A DNA stretch of 64,000 bases, from assembly GCA_008973525.1 (NCBI GenBank), contig WACJ01000225.1:1-64000 (forward strand), written 5' to 3'. A program made the position numbers and the translations under genes. Origin of the DNA: Stenopsyche tienmushanensis (lineage: Eukaryota > Arthropoda > Insecta > Trichoptera > Stenopsychidae). The notes below the pieces were generated by a model, which ran no database searches, was not told the origin of the DNA, and worked only from the letters and a program-made list of their open reading frames with translations. Shown here piece after piece: positions 48,880 to 60,969 of this stretch. The number at the start of each line of letters is the position of its first letter. The first letter of the stretch is position 1.

Positions 48880-49790
48880 CTGAATATCACAATGTATACA
48901 AAGATGATAATGATTCGATCTGCATCGAACGACAGCTCATGATCGACTACTTGCTATAAAATATACACCACGAAACCGATTATTTATTAATGTTTGCATA
49001 TAATGATTCTGCAGAATATGTTTTTTTAAATTTAGTTCATAATGGAATGTTGAATAACCAAGATATTTTTTCCTTGTATCATATTAAAACTTGGTTTACC
49101 ACATCTATCACACATTGTTGGAATTTGAACTTTATGAGCGACATAAGAAATCGGTTTTGCATATTTCAGTGAGAATTTAAAAAAAAGTAGAATTGTAAAA
49201 AATCGCCCGCCGTAATTGTGTTTTAACACACAAGAGTTATAGGGTATAATTTCGAAAACAATAATTTATTTTTGAATAATATACTTTATCATTAAGCTTT
49301 GTTCGTAAATATCTCATCAATTTCATGGAATGCTAATTTCAAAATTGTAGCAACAATTAAGTTTTGAGTCCACAAAAATGATGGGACTTAAAAACTTCCC
49401 AAATTAATCGATAGAACTCTATTTGAATTAAAACATTGGTTGGTTAAGCATGTAAATTTCAAATCATATTATTAGAGCTATTTTCCAAGGTATCTCCTAC
49501 CATTCCAAATAATCTTTCAAAGAAATTTTCACCTAAAGCGCATAAACACAAATAATATTTTTCAAAGTACAAAAATAATCTTAAATGGCATAAGGAAAAT
49601 AATTTTAAGGAAAACCTTGCATGATTCATTTTAAAGCTTGCACGAACATGATGGAACTTCAACAACATTCTTAAAGGTGACATTGAATTTCTTCGCAATA
49701 TATAAATGTTCTACATTAACCTTCACATGTACGATTTATGGATGACTAGAATAAGAGAAAACATTTTATCAATGACTAACTTTAAATTAA
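48880..49790. other. intergenic between genes D and E
   Basis: Non-coding. The parts at 49450-49740 are a diverged copy of the C/D 3' flank (gctgacattgaagttcttaa at 44429 against gacattgaatttcttcgcaa at 49679). Confidence 0.4.
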
Positions 49791-49794
49791 ATTT

Positions 49795-50100
49795 TAACAA
49801 CACTGTAAACATCTGTATTAATGGTTTGATTTGGTTCATAATACATCACACCATCCATATCCCAACAAACAACTGACTCCTCAAATTTTTTAAGAACGTC
49901 ATTATCAAAATTAATCAGGACGTCCTGAACGGGATTCATCATAATGCTGCTTTCTCCAACTTTAAAACTTTTAAGCCATTTCTGGGCAGTCTTTACACTA
50001 ATATTATGTTCACCATGTACATTATTAATTTTTATCTCTGCAGATCTGGCAGATTCGCCACACGAAAATAAAAAATATAATATAGCACGTTTGTATTGAT
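49795..50100 (-). mobile_element. mariner transposase relic
   Basis: The minus strand encodes ISVKTAQKWLKSFKVGESSI, the mariner helix-turn-helix block (T.Q.WF..F..GD.S), followed after a deletion by WDMDGVMYYEPNQTINTDVY, the block around the second catalytic Asp. Confidence 0.7.
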
Positions 50101-50379
50101 TATCGATATTAATTTTCTATGGGTACTAACATGCGTCTGATCTTTACGAAAATTGGTGACAGACTGACTAATACATTAGTCAAGCGACGATAAATTTCAA
50201 CAGGTATTTAAAAATTTCCCAAATATGCGCACGAACTTTCGCATTGACCTGATATATCAACTTTTCATTTTTGGGAGATGATTTTTAAGAAAAATAAAAT
50301 TATCAATTTTAATTACTTGTTTATTTAAAAATATGACAATGATTATTAAAATATTAATTATGGCAATTATAAGTTTATT

Positions 50380-52868
50380 TTAGGCATATTTATTCTTCCA
50401 ATCTTCAGACCAAACGATGTTTTCTATCCAGTCTAAATATGGTGTTATCCTAGTGTAAACTCCTGGAATTGTTACTTTACCACACCCGACACCAAATGAT
50501 GTTATCCCGGCTAAAGATTGAAGGTTGAATAGTCCCGGATCGCTTTTGAGCAATGGACCTCCACTATCCCCCTAAAAAAATCGATAGGGATCGTTGAAAG
50601 GTCGAGTATTGACGTTATAGAACAGCGGTCACCAAACTAAAGGTCCGTGAGCAGATCCGGCTTTCCTGAGATTTTTTCGTGCAAATAATTATAAGAGTCC
50701 TATTTAAAATGAAGCAGGATCTGTCTTTAATTAATAGAACTTGAAACGTTACTATATAAACACTTTAAATAAAAAGTTTGTTTGTTTTGTCGATGTTCTT
50801 CTAGCCCGTTTCTCAAAAAGTTTAGTGACTTCTGTTGTATTCAAACACAAAGTGGTTATTACTCGACACGTGTCCTGTTCTCCATTCTTATGTCCAGAAC
50901 AAATTTGCCCCTCTATAATTCCATCTGGTAGACGTCTTTTATTTGACGTATATTGCATACTGCAATTTTCGCTATCTACAATGTCTAAAAACACTTGCAA
51001 AAGATCGGGAGACTGCTCTCCATCTAAAAGTAAAATAGCAATATTCCACTATAAAACTGGTTCAAATATATTTTTCTATCGTTATAACATTGAAATCATA
51101 CAATTAGTTGTGATTCCCCATCCAAGGGCAGTTGTTGGTCCTTCAGTAGCAAATGTCTGATATAGACAAACTGGTTTTACGAATTTCGAAAATCTAAATT
51201 GAACAATCAATATTAATCATATTTTTTTAGATTAATATCAATAATATTGATAACATAATCGTCAATACGTAATTGGTCCATCCAATTCCAATAGTGCCAG
51301 GTCGTGGTATTGTAATGGTGGTGAATATAAGGGATGAATGACGATGGATTTAATTCTTACGTCTCCCTCTTCGAAATTACTTGTAAGATTAACGACTCCG
51401 AATCTGATCACCACCGGCTCCAGCCTGAAGAATCAAATTTACAACATAGATCATCCAAAGTATCTTAACGTTGTAAATTAACTGAAATTCATATTTTTAA
51501 TGAGCATTTTTATACTTGGTAAATTCGCCAGTGTCTGGTACAGCAGCACAATGGGCGGCCGTCAAGGCGTAATTTTCGCTGATCAAAGATGCACCACATT
51601 TCCAAGCATATCCCGTCTCATTTGGAAAAATCCATCCCAATGATCCCTATACGATCAAATTTTATTACAGGATAATGAACAAAATAAGATGAATCAATTG
51701 ACACTTACCATATGAGGATAAAGACCAGGAGCGACACGAATACCGCCGAAAGCGTAAGGAGTCGCAAAAAATTTAGCTTCAAAAGTTTCAGGAAAATATT
51801 CTCTACATTCTGTTGAAAAAATAAATACATAAAATTTCCATAAAAGACTGATTTTATTATTTAATATTTGAACCAAGCAAACGGGTCGAATGTATAAATC
51901 ATACTAACTTTTAACACTGATTCTTTCGTACTTAGAATCACTCACCGTCGAATTGTCAAGGATCTCTGGATAACAATAGAGGGTATCTAACATATGTTAA
52001 TAAAAATTTGCTATAAATTATTTAAAAAATCTCAATTGCGTTAAATTATGAATACAAAATCTTTTACATGGTATTTCATCAGCGCAGACAGTCGGTGTGG
52101 TATTAATAGTCCTGAAATAATTGAAGAATTCCGTCAAACTACCCTGATAATAATTACAAATACCGCTTGATCCATCAAGAAGCTTGCATTTATCTCCAAC
52201 TAAAATATTGATTAATCATTAATATTTAAATTAATTGGTCTATTGATTATGTTTTTATATTTTACCTTTCAAAGAAGTAAAGCCAATACGATATAAAAGA
52301 GAATCATTATTGCTAAATTTTGTTTCAAACTTATTAGGACAACAAATAATTGCCGATAGCGCTGAAATGTGTAGTTAATTTCAATTAAATGCATTATCGA
52401 TACTTAAAAAAGCAAATATTTCAGTAAAAAATATTACATTCAAAGCCACATATTGTTGGAGACGGACCGCCCTTTTTGAATAAATTGATTGGTTCTAAAC
52501 AATTCTTATCGAGTGTGCAAATTCCTTCACTACCGTCATGAAGTTGGCATTTGTCTCCAACTGTAAATATGGTAGTTAAAAATAAATCTATTCATATCGG
52601 ACATAGACATTTTCTGTTGATTTTCACAAACAAACGAAAAATTTGACGATTTATAATAATGTGTATCTTGCGTTAGACTTTTAACAAAAAAAACTCCATT
52701 TCAATCACTATTATTATGGATTATAATTAAAATATAGAATGATTATCTGATAATATTGTATTATATAAAAAAAATAAACTCACCATATAAGCTACAAACA
52801 TTAAAAGCCATCAAAAATGGAAGGATGACTACAAATGTCAGTTGTGTTAAAAAATATTCCTTCATCAT
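50380..52868 (-). pseudogene. CLIP-domain serine protease E (frameshifted in last exon)
   Basis: Exons 5' to 3': 52868-52784 signal peptide (MMKEYFLTQLTFVVILPFLM), 52560-52438 CLIP1a, 52361-52266 CLIP1b (IICCPN), 52199-52068 CLIP2 ([14 protein letters not shown]), 51986-51909 (LYCYPE), 51809-51709 (CREYFPETF, PYAFGGIRV), 51646-51516 (LTAAHC), 51424-51269 (YHDLALLEL), 51193-51102, 51023-50863 (GEQDTCR) and 50570-50380 (GDSGGPLL). All phases fit except the last exon, which is 191 nt against 192 in F. One base is missing about 50 nt in, so the frame ends at TAG (50511-50513) and the remaining codons to WSEDWKNK are out of frame. The protein would lose its last ~45 residues. A recent pseudogene or a sequencing error; everything upstream is intact. 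The start is the MM pair, although the frame is open further upstream. Confidence 0.82.
50623..50690 (+). repeat. hAT-type terminal sequence in the last intron of gene E
   Basis: cagcggtcaccaaactaaag then gtccgtgagcagatccgg has the form of hAT ends (CAGNGGTNCCCAAACT...GNCCG). It is absent from gene F. Only one end was recognised. Confidence 0.45.
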
Positions 52869-53499
52869 AGTCAAATAGTTTATTGTGCAGTGATTTTTGA
52901 CCAGCTGAAATAGATTGCAGTAAAATTCTATCGATGGTATATCTATATCAATGATGTGCACATAAGAACTGCATAACTTCTACTAGTCTATTCATACAAT
53001 GAGTATTAGCATTGACAAGTTCTTAGATTGCAATTAAATGTTTTACAATGCAAAACATTACCTGATAGCCTTGAATTTCTTATATTTATTAGAAATTTGC
53101 TATATCTTTATTATTTCCTGGATGTTCAATATACATTTTGAATTTATACATTCTAAAAAGAAGTGATTTGCTTAGTTTTAGTAATAGAACTAACATTATT
53201 TTGATTATACATAATCGATGAATTGTGGCGTATATTTGCATAACACTATTTTAGCAGAACGTTAAATAAAAATATTACAGTGCTGGCAATATGCGATGTT
53301 AGGCTATACATTACATATATTCGCCCCAAAGATTATGCTTATGCCATGCTAATGAAGTGCTTTTAGATTCACAATACTTGCTTCCATATGATGCGTACCG
53401 TTTGGCAAGAAATGATTTGGGCGTGAGCAGCCCACATACAGCTGTCCATGTGAGAAGCATGCGCGCATACCCTGTGTGTTTCTGTTCTTTGTTGATGCT
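52869..53499. other. upstream region of gene E
   Basis: Presumed promoter and 5' UTR of gene E. No clear TATA box or other gene. Confidence 0.35.
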
Positions 53500-54830
53500 A
53501 TTTCAATTCGAATAGCATATCAGTCGGAATCATTGGGACACAACCTCTTCTTTTTGAAATGTTTCAATTCATACTGTAGCTCCGATGATATTATTCATCT
53601 TTTTTTTCACTAAAAACCTGGTACCGTTGCTACATGTCGTTGTAAATTTATGCTTCGAAAAAGAATTATAGGCACGCCAATTTTCAGTGTTAAAATACCC
53701 AATACAAATGTATTTTTGTATAGAATGATAAACTAACTGAAAGTTGTCCTTATGTTTTGTTTGTGTATTTACATGTCATTTAATCAATGCCTTTACATAC
53801 AATTTATATCAAAAAATTACTTTTTGAATTTTATCACGCTGATAAACGTACCACATATTGAAAACCACTGTTTTCTGGCACCACTAAAATTTCGTTTCAA
53901 TATATTAGCTGGTTTAAGAATTATATCAATTTTACGAAAGAAGTTGAGTTTCATGAATTTCCTACGAAATCTCCCGCACTTTAGGCGAAGCTTAGCGCGG
54001 AACACCCATGCTGTAAATTGTTAAAGTTTTTTTAAAACATTTATGTTCGTTTTCGTCCTTAATATATTTTCGATGCAATTCGAATCCTGGAGTTTATTTC
54101 GCTTTTGATTGATTTGTTATGTGTGAAGATGCACACAAGGTTGGGTATTGCTTTGCTTGGCGGGTACTCGCTTTTAGAAAACATGATTGATTTGTTTGTT
54201 TTGAAGATAAAGAGACACATATAAAAGATGTGTTTGCTTAGCCACACGCGCTTAGAAAGAAAGGCAGTAGTAGAGCTAGGCGATGTATTGCTGTAGGGCT
54301 GAGAGGTTAGGATCCATGCGCATGCGTGCGCTCTCCCTTACCTCGAAAAGCGACTGTCTTTCTCGTTCGCTCGATATTGAAGGTAGCATGACTTCCAAGT
54401 TTCAATGAGAACGCTCATCCAGCGGGCTACCTGAATGAACGCATCTCGATAGAGCATTCTCGAGGGATAATGAAAAACCACTCTAGGCGATCTTTTTCAT
54501 TTTTATGGAAAGGACTTTCTGGAGTACAAAGCATCCAGTCCTCCTTTTCCTCGCAAAGGCTTTACCGGGCTAGGTTAAAATCCTACGTGACGCCAAAGTG
54601 TATTTCAGATTCGTTCCTACACCAAACAAGGTTGTCTTCATATCCACATGCAACTTATCAAAGCGAATGTGAAACTGAGTGGTTTCCTATTTCAGGTTGA
54701 CCCTCCCAATTTAGTGATTTCGAAAGGATATAAAAGGCAACGAAAGATAATGTTGTTCCCGTTGTGAAATAGAATTCTTATTTTGTCCCTCTTCCAGACC
54801 ATCTACTTATTGTCCCTCACGTGCTTGTTC
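53500..54830 (+). repeat. dispersed repeat R1, longest copy
   Basis: About 1.3 kb. Its parts recur at 20393-21010, 24880-25440, 32310-32620 (reversed) and 16785-16980. It begins near gcatatcagtcggaatcatt, includes acctggtaccgttgctacat, a block whose reverse complement reads gttccgcgctaagcttcgcc, the unit tgcttggcgggtactcgct, and a less AT-rich 3' part. No transposase or reverse transcriptase motif was seen. Confidence 0.7.
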
Positions 54831-55423
54831 TCTTCGTAAGTACATATAATTAAATTTTAATATTTTTTTGGAACACACTATACATTTGTATAATCTTTGA
54901 ACTTGCACGATAGTAATAGTATTATTATGCGTCGAATGTCAAGAACTCAATTTGAAAATATGGCTTTGTTAGCTTACCTTCAAATAACTTCATTGTAAAT
55001 AACATTATGAAAGTCTAAACAATGACTACTTGAGTAAAGTGTTGTGTTTGATGAGCCAAATTCGCATCGTACGGGAATAAAATTTGAAACAAATAAGCAT
55101 TTTTACAATCCACTACTAAATTAAAATCTCTTCAATGTTCATTCAAACGAGTGAAAATCACATCATTATCATATGCTTTTGCCACTATTTTGATGGAAAT
55201 TGGATGATAATAAAGATTGAGCAGCTTTACTTGAAAGGTAATGAAAAACTACTTCAGAAAATTATGTATATTTTTCTAAAAACTTATGTATGTTAGCTTA
55301 CAATATTTCCACGTTAATAATAAATATGTTTTAGTTAATGCAACAAACAAGTATGTTGCAACAAACAAACAATTACATTACGCGATCATAATCAGCACTC
55401 ATTTTACAAACTTTATGTACGTT
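54831..55423. other. intergenic between R1 and gene F
   Basis: AT-rich, no feature recognised; presumably the 3' flank of gene F. Confidence 0.4.
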
Positions 55424-58400
55424 TTATATTTGTTTATTCTTCCAATCGTTTGACCAAACGATACTTTCTATCCAGTCTAAATATGGAGTTATTCTGGTAT
55501 AAACACCGGGTATTTTTACTTTACCGCAGCCGACACCAAATGATGTTATACCGACCAGAGCAGTATGATCAAATAGTCCTGGATCTATTTTGAGTAACGG
55601 ACCTCCGCTATCACCCTATAAATAATAAATAGGAACATATTCAAATTCAGTACAATTTACAACTTTTTGATTAAAATTTTAAATTATTAATTTTATAATT
55701 TTATACAATTATGGAAAACCATTTGCTTATATTTATTTATGTTCAATTTCGCGACATGGCACAATGAACAACAGTCTAAAGTCACCTTTGGTGATCATTA
55801 TAACTCAAACCAGTATGTTATTGCTCTCTTATAGTAATGTAAGTTTTAACGATCAATTTGTTATTTAACAGTAATAACATGAAATAAATGTTTACTCGGC
55901 AAGTATCCTGTTCTCCATAAATATGTCCAGAACATATTTGTCCATCAATTATTCCATCTGGCAGACGATATTTATTCGTAGGATATTGCACGCTGCAGTT
56001 TTTGCTATCTGCAACGCTTAAAAACACTGCCAAAAGATTGGGAGATTGCTGTCCGTCTGAAAAAATATCAAAATTTGTATCACTTCATAAACGAAATCTT
56101 ATGATGTTATACATTGGAATCATACAATTGCTTGTAATTCCCCATCCAAGGGCAGTTGTTGGTCCTTCAGTAGCAAATGTCTGATATAGACAAACTGGTT
56201 TTACCAAATTCGAAAATCTAAATTGAACAATCAATATTTATCATATTTTTTTTAGATTAATATCAATAATATTGATGACATAATCGTTAATACGTTATTG
56301 GTCCATCCAATTCCAATAGTGCCAGGTCGTGGTATCGTAATGGTGGTGAATATAAGGGATGGATGACGATGGATTTAATTCTTACGTCTCCCTCTTCGAA
56401 ATTACTTGTAAGATTAACGACTCCGAATCTGATCACCACCGGCTCCAACCTGAAGAATCATATTTACAACATAGATCATCCAAAGTATCTTAACAATGTA
56501 AATTAACTTAAATTCATATTTTTATACTTGGTAAATTCACCAGTGTCTGGAACAGCAGCACAATGGGCGGCCGTCAAGGCGTAATTTTCGCTGATCAAAG
56601 ATGCACCACATTTCCAAGCATATCCCGTCTCATTTGGAAAAATCCAACCCAATGCTCCCTACACAATCAAATTTTATTACAGGATAATGAACAAAATAAG
56701 ATGAATCAATTGACACTTACCATATGAGGATAAGTCCCGGGCCAAACTCCAGTACCTCCATAAGCGAAATGATATTCATAAAGCATTACTTCGAACCAAG
56801 AGGGATTAAATTCCTTACATTCTGTTAAATAAAATTTTAAAACGATTTTTAGAGAAAGCCGTAAGCAAAGATGACTTTAAAAAAAGCGTGTTTATCATAA
56901 TTTATTTCATACAAAATCTATATGTGCCTGAATTCCTAGCAGGTTTTGTATAGATTTTAAGTACATATTATTGTTTTGTTTGGATAAATTTCGACTTACA
57001 TTCCCAGAATATGTATAGTATCATCGTATCATTTTTTGATCTGGTTTAAGTAAACCACATTTCAAGACAAGTGTCTTGAAATAAGTAACAATTCATACAT
57101 GATTTCATACCTTTAGCAATATTATATTATAATTCGTTTTCATTGCTAAAACCTACATTGTTGACGGTAGTCCGATGATGACAAACCAAGTCAAAATGGT
57201 TGGCAATAGCCAACTCAGTTAGGTCAGTAGTATTCATTGCTAAGGAAGTGGCATTCAAAATTTTCCTCGATATAGCAAAAATCACAAACATTGATTGGAT
57301 AAAAAAACTCAGGACTTATCATATGAATTATTCTGCAATCGTTCAATTATAAATCACTCATTCAAAACATGCTGTAAAGTATTGAGTTTTGAAATGTATA
57401 CTAACTTTTTACGCTTATTCGTTCATATTTTGGATCAACTTTGGTCGAATTATCCCAAATTTCTGGATAGCAAAAGACGTCCCCTTTAAATATATATGTC
57501 TTTTTTTAAAATAATAGTAATATTCACACAACGTAAATAAATAATGCAGGTTTCTTACATCCATCTTTACAAACAACCGGTGTAGTATTTTTGGCTTTGA
57601 AATAATTATAGAAAATATTTAAACTTCCTTGAATTGTTTGACAAATCCCATCAGTTCCATCAAGAAGCTTACATTTATCTCCAACTAAAAAGCGATTGTT
57701 AATTAAACTTATAATATATCGGTCAATCGATTGTGTTCATGTATTTTACCATCTAAAGGAAAATGTCCCGTGCGATATAAAATAGGATCATTATTGTTGG
57801 ATTTCGTTTCGAACTCTTTAGGACAACAAATAATTGACGAATGAGCTGAAACACATCATAAATGGTCAAATAGTCATAAATATCAGTGGTTAAATGGTTA
57901 CAGTATTTAATCAAAATATTACATTCATAACCGCATATCGTGGGATATGGACCACCGTTTTTGAATAAATCGATTGGTCCCAAACACTTATGGTCGAGGG
58001 TGCAGATTCCTTGACTGCCATCAGGGAGTTCACAACAATCGCCAGCTGTAAAAATAGCATAAAATTCATCAAATTCGTCATCAAAAATATACAAAGAACC
58101 TTTCATCGATAGCATTAATTATCAATACCAAGATGCAATATGATTGAACAACAAAGGTCAATTAGATGATTCCATTGAAATATTTCAATTAACCTCATCA
58201 TACACAAGCAATCAATGAATTTAAGACAAATACATACTTAATTGATAAACTGGTTAAGGTCCCCATGGGCCATAGGCGTTTATTGCCGCAAACCTTATAT
58301 TTTAAATCTGGTTACTATATTTCTAAATTTTATTTGTTAGTAGCATCTTTGGACACGTCTCATATTTCACACCTAATGCAATATACATATTTGCATTATT

Positions 58401-58807
58401 ATTTTGCACATGCACTTTTAGTTTTAGTACCTATAGGTAGTCTCGCGATTAAGAGATCGGACTCAACCATCTTGGGCTCAAATCAACAGGAAGTGTAACT
58501 GGTGACCACATTTTTAAAAACATATATACATTATGAAAAACTATGTGAAAATTGTTTAGAATGGTCCCATAAAATGAATTTCTAAACGCCACTAATATAA
58601 TGTACATGCTCTTTTGGAATCCTACAAATTTAGAGTCTTACAATGCCTTCGTGTTGACAGCCCCGAAAGACAGTTTCTGTTTTTCATACGTGGCAGCTAA
58701 GAAATTATACGAACACAGATAAGCTCACCATATAAGTTTTGATCACTCCATGCCACCAAAAATTGAAAAAATAAAACAAGCAATGTCGATATAATTATTT
58801 CTGCCAT
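55424..58807 (-). CDS. CLIP-domain serine protease F (complete, 444 aa)
   Basis: Exons 5' to 3': 58807-58729 signal peptide ([20 protein letters not shown]), 58045-57923 CLIP1a ([24 protein letters not shown]), 57845-57750 CLIP1b (SIICCPKEF), 57684-57559 CLIP2 ([19 protein letters not shown]), 57483-57406 (VFCYPE), 56821-56721 ([21 protein letters not shown]), 56658-56528 (LTAAHC), 56449-56294 (Asp exon), 56217-56126, 56056-55896 (GEQDTCR) and 55615-55424 ([18 protein letters not shown], ending DWKNKQI). They sum to 1335 nt without a stop. It is the sister of E; exons 7-9 and their introns are almost identical to E while the flanking exons differ. CLIP1 has an extra Cys just before Cys1 (DCC where relatives have DKC or DRC). 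It has a complete triad and trypsin-type Asp189. Confidence 0.92.
57185..57257 (+). repeat. SINE 3' fragment in gene F intron
   Basis: It contains ccaagtcaaaatggttggca and attgctaaggaagtggcatt, a diverged piece of the SINE 3' body. Confidence 0.4.
58428..58595 (+). repeat. tRNA-derived SINE, near-complete copy in gene F intron 1
   Basis: The tRNA-like head has TAGTCTCGCGA (box A-like) and gggctcaaatca (box B-like). The body has ggtgaccacatttttaaaaa, catatatacattatg, gaatggtcccataaaat and tctaaacgccac, matching the 34798-34972 copy. Confidence 0.65.
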
Positions 58808-58809
58808 GA

Positions 58810-60969
58810 GTCGATCGATTCAAAGTCGGTATTAATAATTATGAGACTGCTTTAAAATGACGTATTAGGCTTTCGACGAAGATCCACACTCGGAGCCCGC
58901 TGAACACCTACTAATGATATTATTCTTGGTATAAGTACGTTCTGAGAATTCAATATTAAGGCAAATATATGTAAAACTAACTGACTTAGAGTAAAAGCAT
59001 TGTATTTATTGTATACGTATTTTGTAAAATCCAATAAAATCTTCTAATATGCTGTTATGTTCTTGGGGGTTAAGAAGAAGGGTTAGTAAACAATTCTATA
59101 TCTTTTTGAGATATCATGTCTATCATCGGATGTAGATAATTGGCATGGAAGATTTTTCTAGAAAAAACATTTTCATGTGGTGGTTTCCCATTGTTTTCCA
59201 CGTTTTAATAAAATCAATATAAAAATGACGTTTGTAGCGTGGGAATAATTCGCGGTTATTTTTGAATAATTATTTATTTATGTAAAAGAAAATTAATTAA
59301 TTAAAATAATAATTTCTGCCCTTAATTATCGATTTTTGGTCGTTAAAGTGGATCGTTTTTTATGCCCTTCGGACTTGGCATTCGCTGAAGTTAGATCTTA
59401 AGGGTTGCAGGTCGAACGGTCATTCTAATTCTTTCTGGGGAGCCTTGCAGACTGGTTGTGTTAATTGTTGACGTGCAAACTTCATTTGCCACAACGTGTT
59501 AATTTCATTACATTCACATCATCTGGAAGCCTCTGTCTTGTGATCGTCGCCGTATCACAAATGGTAAATACATTTGAGTATTAAAAGTCCATAATGTTTT
59601 AATCATTTCCCTCTCTTTTTGAGGGTTCCTCCTTTTCAGTGTGGTCGGATTAGCTCTACGGAGGTTAAATACGGATTTCCGTCGCATATGCTGCGAGTCC
59701 ATCTCGGGTCTGCGGAGTCCCATCGCTACTGAGGAGTGGACGCCCCCGTCCTTTTCGTCGAGGCTCATTCAAGCTGAGGTGAAAGACGCCCGGACTACCC
59801 CACGACTCAAGACGCCCCTCGTAGTGGGCTACTTGAGGCAGCCACGACGAAGGTTGTGGGCCCCTGGAGACGGCGATATGACTCAATCGTAACAATCATC
59901 ATTTTTATATTATACTTTTTTGCAAATCAATTACTCATACACAGCTCTGCACAATTTTCTTATATAAATCATATCATTATTTTCTCACATCCAATTGAAT
60001 CTAAATCAAGACATTCAGTAGGAAATAACAATACATCAATCTCTCAAATTTGTTGATATGGTGAAAACTGTACCTGGATTGGAACATGAGTATTTTAACA
60101 CATTTCCGTTGGGCTACGTCTATGGTCGTCTTTCGTATACCATCAGTAGACGCGGAAGATACGCCTATGCGTTTTTAAACATGTGATTTATTGGCTTTAA
60201 AAAAAAGATCTTACGAGATATACCCGTCGGATTACGCATATGTGCATCTTTCGAATACTATTAGTAGACTCACCTGTACATCCATATTAATATCATACGC
60301 CCAACAAAATCGAGTTTTTCAACAGGTTTACTGTGATTCGAATCTGAACTTAAGATATCTCCTGAAATTCGCTTCGATAACATCTGTGCATCGATGACAT
60401 CACATATCCATGACCTCCCGGTTCAATATTATTAATTCTATTATTTCCAAAATCGTTTGGAAATAATGGATTTTAAGTTCTTCTCTTCTCATAACATCAT
60501 CTTTATGGAATTTGATACTGTATTCTTACACTTTTTCATCGTTAAAGCTTTAGATTTATCTAATCATCTACAGATTTAACTAACTGACTTACTCGATCTA
60601 AAACCTAGCCTCGGTCAAGAATTTTCTCCAAGATTGACAGTCGTTTGATTCTATGATGTTATCTGTCATGCTTAAAGAGCTTTATCCCCATAGTTCTAGC
60701 GCAGAAACAAATTCATATATTTTCGTATTGTGCATATTAATTTCGTCTTCCACTCAGAGGACATAAATGGCTTTAATAATATAAACAAATCTCGATAACC
60801 AGATTTCCTCAAACTCTGACGGATATGACGGAATGGATAATTTGATAAGGTTAATTAAAAGAGGAAAATATGCATAATAAATTACAAATGCAATTTCAAC
60901 AATCGTTGACACTTTTATTGGCGAAGAAATATAAATTATAGAATTATTTTTGTACTTCGGTTTAAAAAA
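58810..60969. other. intergenic between genes F and G
   Basis: No gene is supported. 59600-59890 is a GC-rich island with overlapping ORFs on both strands and no recognisable domain, probably transposon-derived. 60100-60270 contains two diverged tandem copies of a ~50-bp segment (listed separately). Confidence 0.4.
60103..60268 (+). repeat. diverged tandem duplication
   Basis: ccgttgggctacgtctatgg followed by tcgtctttcgtataccatca at about 60108 resembles ccgtcggattacgcatatgt followed by gcatctttcgaatactatta at about 60221, and both end in gtagac. The unit spacing is about 113 bp. Confidence 0.45.

Noticed and set aside
19677..50570. Programmed frameshifting to explain the shifts in genes A and E
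   Set aside because: One is an insertion and the other a deletion, with no slippery heptamer or shared motif at the sites. Decay or sequencing error is simpler.
50741..51160. 139-codon plus-strand ORF opposite gene E
   Set aside because: It runs antisense to coding exons of gene E, and the composition of those exons explains its length. Similar shadows occur opposite B, C, D and F.
59514..59895. Overlapping ORFs on both strands in a GC-rich block
   Set aside because: Overlapping open frames on both strands are expected in a GC-rich island. None has a recognisable motif or supporting splice signals.
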